From: Pseudomonas frederiksbergensis
GTDB lineage: Bacteria; Pseudomonadota; Gammaproteobacteria; Pseudomonadales; Pseudomonadaceae
Direction of reading: 5' to 3'
Assembly: GCF_001952935.1 (NCBI RefSeq)
Contig: NZ_CP018319.1
Location: 3,363,501 to 3,427,500, forward strand
DNA: 64,000 bases
Shown here: piece by piece, positions 57,702 through 64,000 of the stretch
Layout of the letters: every line of letters begins with the position of its first letter
Numbering within the stretch: the stretch's first letter is position 1
Translations under genes and position numbers: made by a program
Notes under the pieces: model-generated
Told to the model about the DNA's origin: nothing
Seen by the model: only the letters and a program-made list of their open reading frames with translations
The model's database searches: none

Positions 57702-59426
57702 GTGGAGCTTTTATCTGGCGGTGAGATGCTCGTCCGCTTTTTGCGTGACGAAGGCGTCAAATATATCTACGGGTACCCGGGTGGTGCTCTTCTTCATGTC
57801 TACGATGCCCTGTTCAAAGAACCGGAAGTGACCCACATCCTGGTTCGTCACGAACAGGCTGCGACCCATATGGCTGACGGCTATGCCCGTGCCACCGGTA
57901 AAGCCGGTGTGGTACTGGTGACCTCCGGCCCGGGCGCAACCAACGCCATTACCGGTATTGCCACGGCCTACATGGACTCCATTCCGATGGTGGTCATTTC
58001 CGGCCAGGTGCCTAGCACCATGGTGGGCACCGATGCGTTCCAGGAAACCGACATGATCGGTATCTCCCGGCCGATCGTGAAGCACAGCTTCATGATCAAG
58101 CACGCGTCGGAAATCCCGGAAGTCATGAAGAAAGCGTTCTACCTCGCGCAATCCGGTCGTCCTGGTCCTGTCGTTGTCGATATCCCGAAAGACATGACCA
58201 ACCCGGCCGAAAAGTTCGAATACATCTTCCCGAAAAAAGCCAAGCTGCGTTCCTACAGCCCGGCCGTTCGCGGTCACTCCGGGCAAATCCGCAAGGCGGC
58301 AGAAATGCTCCTGGCGGCCAAGCGTCCTGTGATGTATGCAGGCGGCGGCGTGATTCTCGGTGGTGGCTCCGCGCCGCTGACCGAGTTGGCGAAGATGCTC
58401 AACCTGCCAGTGACCAATACCCTGATGGGGCTGGGTGCCTACCCTGGCACCGACCGTCAGTTTATCGGCATGCTCGGCATGCACGGCAGCTACACCGCTA
58501 ACCTGGCGATGCACCATGCCGACGTGATCCTTGCAGTCGGCGCTCGTTTCGACGACCGCGTGATCAACGGCCCGGCCAAGTTCTGCCCGAATGCCAAGAT
58601 CATTCACATCGACATCGACCCGGCTTCGATCTCCAAGACCATCAAGGCAGACGTGCCTATCGTCGGTCCGGTCGAGAGTGTCCTGACCGAGATGGTCGCG
58701 ATCCTCAAGGAAATCGGCGAGACCCCGAACAAGGAGTCCGTTGCCAGCTGGTGGAAGCAAGTGGATGAGTGGCGCGGTGATCGCGGCCTGTTCCCTTACG
58801 ACAAGGGTGACGGCAGCGTCATCAAGCCGCAGACCGTGATCGAAACCCTGTGCGAAGTGACCAAGGGCAATGCCTTTATTGCCTCCGACGTGGGCCAGCA
58901 CCAGATGTTCGCGGCGCAGTACTACACGTTCAACAAGCCGAACCGCTGGATCAACTCCGGCGGCCTGGGCACCATGGGCTTCGGTTTTCCGGCGGCCATG
59001 GGCATCAAGTTGAGCTTCCCGGATGACGACGTCGCCTGCGTCACGGGCGAAGGCAGCATCCAGATGAACATTCAGGAACTGTCGACCTGCCTGCAATATG
59101 GTTTGCCGGTAAAAATCGTCATCCTGAACAACGGTGTTCTGGGTATGGTTCGCCAGTGGCAAGACATGAGCTACGGTAGCCGTCACTCGCATTCCTACAT
59201 GGAGTCGCTGCCTGACTTCGTCAAGTTGGCGGAGGCCTATGGTCACGTCGGCGTGCGCATCACCGAATCGAAAGATTTGAAGACGAAGATGGAAGAGGCG
59301 TTCGCCATGAAAGATCGTCTGGTGATCATTGATGTTTCGGTCGACACCAGCGAGCACGTCTACCCGATGCAGATCAAAGACGGCTCCATGCGCGATATGT
59401 GGCTGAGCAAGACGGAGCGTACTTAA
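57702..59426 (+). CDS. ilvI: Acetolactate synthase III large subunit
   Basis: 574 residues from a GTG (57702); sequence from there, [20 protein letters not shown], matches the family start. A TPP, FAD and Mg enzyme joining two pyruvates (or pyruvate and 2-oxobutyrate) on the way to Val, Leu and Ile. The TPP glutamate lies in the N-terminal domain ([20 protein letters not shown]) and the TPP motif [19 protein letters not shown] in the C-terminal domain. Subunit partner ilvH follows at 2 bases. Confidence 0.97.
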   Translation: MELLSGGEMLVRFLRDEGVKYIYGYPGGALLHVYDALFKEPEVTHILVRHEQAATHMADGYARATGKAGVVLVTSGPGATNAITGIATAYMDSIPMVVISGQVPSTMVGTDAFQETDMIGISRPIVKHSFMIKHASEIPEVMKKAFYLAQSGRPGPVVVDIPKDMTNPAEKFEYIFPKKAKLRSYSPAVRGHSGQIRKAAEMLLAAKRPVMYAGGGVILGGGSAPLTELAKMLNLPVTNTLMGLGAYPGTDRQFIGMLGMHGSYTANLAMHHADVILAVGARFDDRVINGPAKFCPNAKIIHIDIDPASISKTIKADVPIVGPVESVLTEMVAILKEIGETPNKESVASWWKQVDEWRGDRGLFPYDKGDGSVIKPQTVIETLCEVTKGNAFIASDVGQHQMFAAQYYTFNKPNRWINSGGLGTMGFGFPAAMGIKLSFPDDDVACVTGEGSIQMNIQELSTCLQYGLPVKIVILNNGVLGMVRQWQDMSYGSRHSHSYMESLPDFVKLAEAYGHVGVRITESKDLKTKMEEAFAMKDRLVIIDVSVDTSEHVYPMQIKDGSMRDMWLSKTERT

Positions 59427-59428
59427 TC

Positions 59429-59920
59429 ATGCGGCACATTATTTCCTTGCTTCTGGAAAACGAACCCGGCGCTCTGTCTCGTGTTGTCGGCCTGTTCTCG
59501 CAGCGCAACTACAACATCGAAAGCCTGACCGTGGCACCTACCGAAGACCCGACTTTGTCGCGTCTGACGCTGACCACGGTTGGTCACGATGAAGTTATCG
59601 AGCAGATCACCAAGAACCTGAACAAGTTGATCGAAGTGGTCAAACTGGTCGACCTGTCGGAGAGTGCTCACATCGAGCGCGAGCTGATGCTGGTCAAGGT
59701 CAAGGCTACCGGTGCCCAGCGCGCCGAGATCAAACGCACTACCGATATTTATCGTGGGCAGATCGTTGACGTCAGCGCTAGCGTGTATACCGTTCAATTG
59801 ACCGGTACCAGCGACAAGCTCGACAGCTTCATTCAGTCCATTGGCACCGCCTCGATTCTGGAGACCGTCCGCAGCGGCGTAACCGGTATTGCCCGCGGCG
59901 ACAAAGTACTCAGCATCTAA
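59429..59920 (+). CDS. ilvH: Acetolactate synthase small regulatory subunit
   Basis: 163 residues from the ATG at 59429. N-terminal ACT domain (ISLLLENEPGALSRVVGLFS) that binds valine for feedback inhibition, then the C-terminal IlvN domain (ELMLVKVKATGAQRAEI). Two bases after ilvI, so co-translated. ilvC follows at 48 bases. Confidence 0.97.
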   Translation: MRHIISLLLENEPGALSRVVGLFSQRNYNIESLTVAPTEDPTLSRLTLTTVGHDEVIEQITKNLNKLIEVVKLVDLSESAHIERELMLVKVKATGAQRAEIKRTTDIYRGQIVDVSASVYTVQLTGTSDKLDSFIQSIGTASILETVRSGVTGIARGDKVLSI

Positions 59921-59959
59921 ACCAAATTAGCGAATGGCCTGAACGGCCTGGATATATAG

Positions 59960-60985
<1,026 letters not shown>

Positions 60986-61001
60986 GTCGCGAGCTTGTAC
61001 G

Positions 61002-61028
61002 AAAAACGCGGCCTAGGCCGCGTTTTTT
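61002..61028 (+). terminator. Terminator of the ilv operon
   Basis: AAAAACGCGGCC-TA-GGCCGCGTTTTTT, 17 bases after the ilvC stop. Confidence 0.95.
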
Positions 61029-61130
61029 CGTTTGGGTGGCTGGTTCTGGTATAAAGCTGCATCGTTTGCGGCCGAACCGCCGTCCCAGACACCTGTCCAA
61101 ACTTTCCACCCCGTTGCAAGGTAAATGTCC

Positions 61131-61988
61131 ATGAGCGAACGTCCCGAAGAGCCAAACCAGGCTTCTGACGCCGAAAGCCTGCTGCCCATCGATGAACACA
61201 TCGAGGAAGGGCATGACGCTGAAGGCCGTAAAGTCCGGCATCGTGGTATCTATCTTCTGCCGAATCTGTTCACCACTGCGAATCTGTTCGCAGGGTTTTA
61301 TTCCATCATCAACTCGATGAGCGCCCAGAGCGCCTTGAGTGCCGGTGATTCGATTGGTGCGAGCAAGTATTTTGCTTTTGCAGCGATCGCGATTTTTGTC
61401 GCAATGGTGCTCGACGGCCTCGATGGTCGCGTTGCCCGTATGACCAATACCCAGAGCGCCTTCGGTGCCGAATACGACTCGCTGTCCGACATGGTCGCGT
61501 TCGGTGTTGCGCCAGCATTGTTGGCATTCGGTTGGGCTTTGGGCGATATGGGTAAGGTCGGCTGGATGGTCGCCTTCATTTATGTAGCCGGTGCGGCGTT
61601 GCGTCTGGCGCGTTTCAATACGCAGGTAGGCACTGCGGACAAGCGCTACTTCATTGGTCTGGCCAGTCCGGCTGCTGCTGGTGTAGTTGCAGGCATTGTC
61701 TGGGCGTTCAGTGATTACGGCATCCAGGGCTCGAAGATGTCCTTCCTGGTGGCGCTGATGGTTGCGGCTGCCGGCATGCTGATGGTCAGTAACATCAAGT
61801 ACAACAGCTTCAAGGAGCTGGACTTGAAAGGGCGTGTACCTTTCGTGGCCATCCTCGCGGTGGTGTTGGTGTTTGCCGTGGTGTTCAGTGATCCTCCACG
61901 CATTCTTTTGCTGGTTTTCCTCGCCTATGCGGCTTCCGGCCCAGTGCAGTACTTGTTGCGTCTTCGTCGGCACAAAAAAGCCGAGTGA
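61131..61988 (+). CDS. pssA: CDP-diacylglycerol-serine O-phosphatidyltransferase PssA
   Basis: 285 residues from the ATG at 61131; an ATG at 61125 is also possible. It makes phosphatidylserine, the precursor of phosphatidylethanolamine, in the inner membrane. The CDP-alcohol transferase motif is complete: DGRVAR, eight residues, then GAEYDSLSD (DGx2ARx8Gx3Dx3D). Eight or so membrane segments. It lies downstream of the ilv terminator, so probably has its own promoter near 61050-61110. Confidence 0.95.
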   Translation: MSERPEEPNQASDAESLLPIDEHIEEGHDAEGRKVRHRGIYLLPNLFTTANLFAGFYSIINSMSAQSALSAGDSIGASKYFAFAAIAIFVAMVLDGLDGRVARMTNTQSAFGAEYDSLSDMVAFGVAPALLAFGWALGDMGKVGWMVAFIYVAGAALRLARFNTQVGTADKRYFIGLASPAAAGVVAGIVWAFSDYGIQGSKMSFLVALMVAAAGMLMVSNIKYNSFKELDLKGRVPFVAILAVVLVFAVVFSDPPRILLLVFLAYAASGPVQYLLRLRRHKKAE

Positions 61989-62004
61989 TGTAATTTCCCT
62001 CATA

Positions 62005-62048
62005 CTCCGCAGTCTATGGGTGCATCTGTCCTCCAATGCTGCGGAGTT
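62005..62048 (+). promoter_or_regulatory. Hairpin covering the msrP ribosome binding site
   Basis: ACTCCGCAG (62005-62013) pairs perfectly with CTGCGGAGT (62040-62048). The GGAG within the right arm is the only Shine-Dalgarno before the msrP ATG (62052), so folding would hide it. The 26-base loop is unpaired in this model. Confidence 0.5.
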
Positions 62049-62051
62049 GTC

Positions 62052-63065
62052 ATGCTGATCAAAGTCCCCAAAGCGTCTGACTGCCATGAGTCGGACGTCA
62101 CGCCTGAATCCTTCTATCTTTCTCGTCGCAATGTACTCGGTGCTGCTGTCGCCGGTTTGGCTGTCAGCGGCTTGCCGCGTTGGGTCAGTGCCGCCGATGC
62201 TGCGCGTTATGCGGATGTCGAGCCTGGCAAAGCGCCTGCCTGGTTTGCCGAAAAACTGCCTTCTACTAGATGGGGCGCGGTTAACGTCAAGGATGAGGCG
62301 ATCACACCATTCAAGGACGCGACCCATTACAACAACTTCTATGAGTTTGGCACCGATAAAGGTGATCCCGCCGCCAATGCCGGCGCACTGAAAACCGAGC
62401 CTTGGAGTGTGGTAATAGATGGAGAGGTGGGTAAGCCAGGGCGGTACGCACTGGAAGACTTCATGAAGCCTTATCAGTTGGAAGAGCGTATCTATCGTCT
62501 TCGCTGTGTAGAGGCCTGGTCGATGGTCATTCCCTGGATCGGATTTCCCATCTCGGCCCTGCTCAAGGAAGTTGAGCCGACTTCCAAAGCGAAATTCATT
62601 CGCTTCGAAACCCTGGAAGACCCCAAGAGCATGCCCGGGCAACGTTCCGGTTTTGCCTTGATCGATTGGCCATATGTTGAAGGGCTGCGTCTGGATGAGG
62701 CGATGAATCCGTTGGCGATTCTCGCTGTAGGTATGTATGGACGGGAGTTGCCTAATCAGAACGGCGCACCTCTGCGTTTGGTAGTGCCGTGGAAATACGG
62801 CTTCAAGAGCATCAAATCCATCGTGCGGATCAGTCTGGTCAGCGATCAACCGAAAACCACCTGGCAAAGCATTGCCGCGGATGAGTACGGCTTCTATGCG
62901 AATGTGAATCCCACAGTCGATCATCCGCGCTGGACTCAGGCTCGGGAGCGACGTCTGCCGAGCGGGCTGTTCAAACCTAATGTGCGGGACACGCAGATGT
63001 TCAATGGCTACTCGGATGAAGTTGCTTCTCTATATACAGGGCTCGATTTGCGGAAGAACTACTGA
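62052..63065 (+). CDS. msrP: Protein-methionine-sulfoxide reductase catalytic subunit MsrP
   Basis: 337 residues from the ATG at 62052. A periplasmic molybdopterin enzyme that repairs oxidised methionine. Tat signal [17 protein letters not shown] (twin Arg, about 37-53). The Mo-coordinating Cys is in [15 protein letters not shown]. The start overlaps the weak end of the pssA downstream region, and its stop overlaps the msrQ start by one base. Electrons come from the quinone pool through MsrQ. Confidence 0.96.
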   Translation: MLIKVPKASDCHESDVTPESFYLSRRNVLGAAVAGLAVSGLPRWVSAADAARYADVEPGKAPAWFAEKLPSTRWGAVNVKDEAITPFKDATHYNNFYEFGTDKGDPAANAGALKTEPWSVVIDGEVGKPGRYALEDFMKPYQLEERIYRLRCVEAWSMVIPWIGFPISALLKEVEPTSKAKFIRFETLEDPKSMPGQRSGFALIDWPYVEGLRLDEAMNPLAILAVGMYGRELPNQNGAPLRLVVPWKYGFKSIKSIVRISLVSDQPKTTWQSIAADEYGFYANVNPTVDHPRWTQARERRLPSGLFKPNVRDTQMFNGYSDEVASLYTGLDLRKNY

Positions 63066-63685
63066 TGCGATTTCCGTTTTGGCGCATTAGCGTCTTTATA
63101 GCTGCTGCGGTCTGGCCGCTGCTTTGGTTGTATCAGGCCTGGCAGGATGTGCTGGGACCTGATCCGGGCAAGGTGCTGGTTGATCGGTTGGGGCTGGGGA
63201 CGCTAGTCCTGCTGCTTATTACGTTAAGCATGACACCTGTGCAAAAGCTTACCGGCTGGGCGGGGTGGGTTGCTGTCCGGCGGCAACTGGGGTTGTGGTG
63301 TTTCACTTATGTGGTTTTGCATTTGATTGGGTATACGGCGTTTATCCTCGGCTTTGATTGGTCGCAGTTGGGTGTCGAGTTGCGCAAGCGGCCGTACATT
63401 ATTGTCGGGGCGCTTGGGTTTTTGTGTTTATTGGCTTTGGCAGTGACCTCGAATCGTTATAGTCAGCGGCGTTTGGGTTCTAGCTGGAAGAAATTACATC
63501 GTCTTGCCTATGTGGTTCTCGGGCTTGGATTGCTGCATATGTTGTGGGTCGTGCGCGCTGATCTCAAGGAGTGGGCGGTTTACGCCTCTATAGGTGCATT
63601 GCTATTAGTGTTGCGACTCCCCCCTGTAGCCCGCCGAATCCCACGATTAAAAGCCCAAAAGACACCTTCTGCACGAAAAGCGTAA
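63065..63685 (+). CDS. msrQ: Heme-binding membrane subunit MsrQ
   Basis: 206 residues with six membrane segments. It carries heme b and passes electrons to MsrP. Heme-ligand His candidates are in [30 protein letters not shown], and the conserved [12 protein letters not shown] block. Starts one base inside msrP (TGATG). No downstream gene follows in the same direction. Confidence 0.95.
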   Translation: MRFPFWRISVFIAAAVWPLLWLYQAWQDVLGPDPGKVLVDRLGLGTLVLLLITLSMTPVQKLTGWAGWVAVRRQLGLWCFTYVVLHLIGYTAFILGFDWSQLGVELRKRPYIIVGALGFLCLLALAVTSNRYSQRRLGSSWKKLHRLAYVVLGLGLLHMLWVVRADLKEWAVYASIGALLLVLRLPPVARRIPRLKAQKTPSARKA

Positions 63686-63692
63686 TTAAGGG

Positions 63693-63720
63693 TTGACGGC
63701 AGATTCTGGAAGTCTATAAT
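63693..63720 (+). promoter_or_regulatory. Strong sigma-70 promoter, rrn-like (first)
   Basis: TTGACG, 16-base spacer, TATAAT. Lies 7 bases after the msrQ stop and points away from it. Confidence 0.8.
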
Positions 63721-63895
63721 TCGCCCCACTTCCGGCGCAGTCGAAACGGAAAACTCCTTGCTAAACAATGAGTTATGCAGTTTTCGGCAGCGAGTTGCTT
63801 CAGGTCATCGAAGCCCAGAAGGAGTTGAAAGAGCGAGGTGGTTTGGCTCTTTTGACGATTCGATCTTCTCGGTCGAAAGCGGTGTAAAAGAGGTG

Positions 63896-63923
63896 TTGAC
63901 AGCAGCGAGTAACGCTGTAGAAT
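63896..63923 (+). promoter_or_regulatory. Strong sigma-70 promoter, rrn-like (second)
   Basis: TTGACA (63896-63901), 16-base spacer, TAGAAT (63918-63923). The window ends at 63995-64000 with CTTGAC, probably the -35 of a third promoter. Tandem promoters like these precede rRNA operons in Pseudomonas; rRNA itself is not reached. Between the promoters I see no gene. Confidence 0.8.
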
Positions 63924-64000
63924 TCGCCTCCCGCTAACGAGAGATCGCAAGCGCAAGTGGTTGAAGTTGCAAAGGAAACTTTGAAAAATAACCGCTTGAC

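Noticed and set aside
57711..59357. Long open frame antisense to ilvI
   Set aside because: His- and Asp-rich composition is the mirror of ilvI codons; no start site and no family.

Overview
The window reads as chromosomal DNA of a Pseudomonas of the P. fluorescens group. This rests on recognisable genes and their order (ClpB-PgeF-RluD, PilABCD-CoaE-YacG, DksA-GluQ-CbrAB-PcnB-FolK-PanBCD-Pgi-Acs, heme ABC transporter-PrrF-CbpA-MrcB, IlvIHC-PssA-MsrPQ), on two Pseudomonas-specific small RNAs (CrcZ and PrrF), and on many paired REP palindromes of the GTGGGAGCGAGCCTGCTCGCG type. It is mostly core genome. No prophage, transposase, integrase or CRISPR array was seen.

Layout. 1-4.2 kb: end of rluD, pgeF, and clpB behind a good sigma-32 promoter. 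4.4-4.9 kb: tRNA-Asn, -Pro, -Lys and an identical second tRNA-Pro. 5-8.5 kb (minus): a secreted EF-hand protein carrying a tandem EGKCG motif, a type II NADH dehydrogenase, and small conserved genes (DUF3094, MOSC, DUF1780). 8.6-12.6 kb: a benzoate uptake operon benK-benE-benF (MFS permease, BenE permease, OprD-type porin) behind two XylS/BenR-type operator repeats, with no catabolic genes nearby. 13-15.7 kb: TrkH, a CbiM-like permease and a small unknown gene. 15.7-21 kb: the type IV pilus cluster yacG-coaE-pilD-pilC-pilB, divergent from pilA, which has a sigma-54 promoter. 21-29.9 kb: repeats, a BON-domain protein with its own sigma-54 promoter, a large DUF748 protein, a 23S rRNA methyltransferase, an MpaB-like protein and acs.

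30-43.4 kb (minus): pgi, panD, panC, panB, folK, pcnB, the crcZ small RNA, cbrB, cbrA, the short cbrX, gluQ and dksA. This is the carbon catabolite control locus. CbrB sites and the sigma-54 promoter of crcZ are visible. CrcZ carries six A-rich Hfq motifs, and similar motifs overlap the ribosome binding sites of benK, benF and acs in the same window. 43.7-46 kb: an aminotransferase, sfsA and a Rieske protein. 46-49.8 kb: a heme ABC transporter operon (T-U-V plus a ChaN lipoprotein), without receptor or cytoplasmic heme carrier, followed on the opposite strand by the Fur-controlled small RNA PrrF. 49.9-53.2 kb (minus): a cyclic-nucleotide-binding protein, a TfoX-C protein, a pentapeptide protein and an APH/ATPase fusion. 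53.3-56.8 kb: PBP1b (mrcB), its likely lipoprotein activator LpoP, and a YqcC protein. 57-63.7 kb: DUF4124 protein, ilvI-ilvH-ilvC, pssA, msrP-msrQ. The last 300 bases hold stacked strong promoters that look like the upstream region of an rRNA operon, whose genes would start beyond the window.

Nothing here is clearly a new multi-gene system. The most interesting points are the EGKCG/EF-hand secreted protein, the stand-alone BenR-type transport operon tied to CrcZ control, the BON gene behind a sigma-54 promoter with an upstream palindrome, a hairpin that hides the msrP ribosome binding site, and the possibly leaderless mrcB message.
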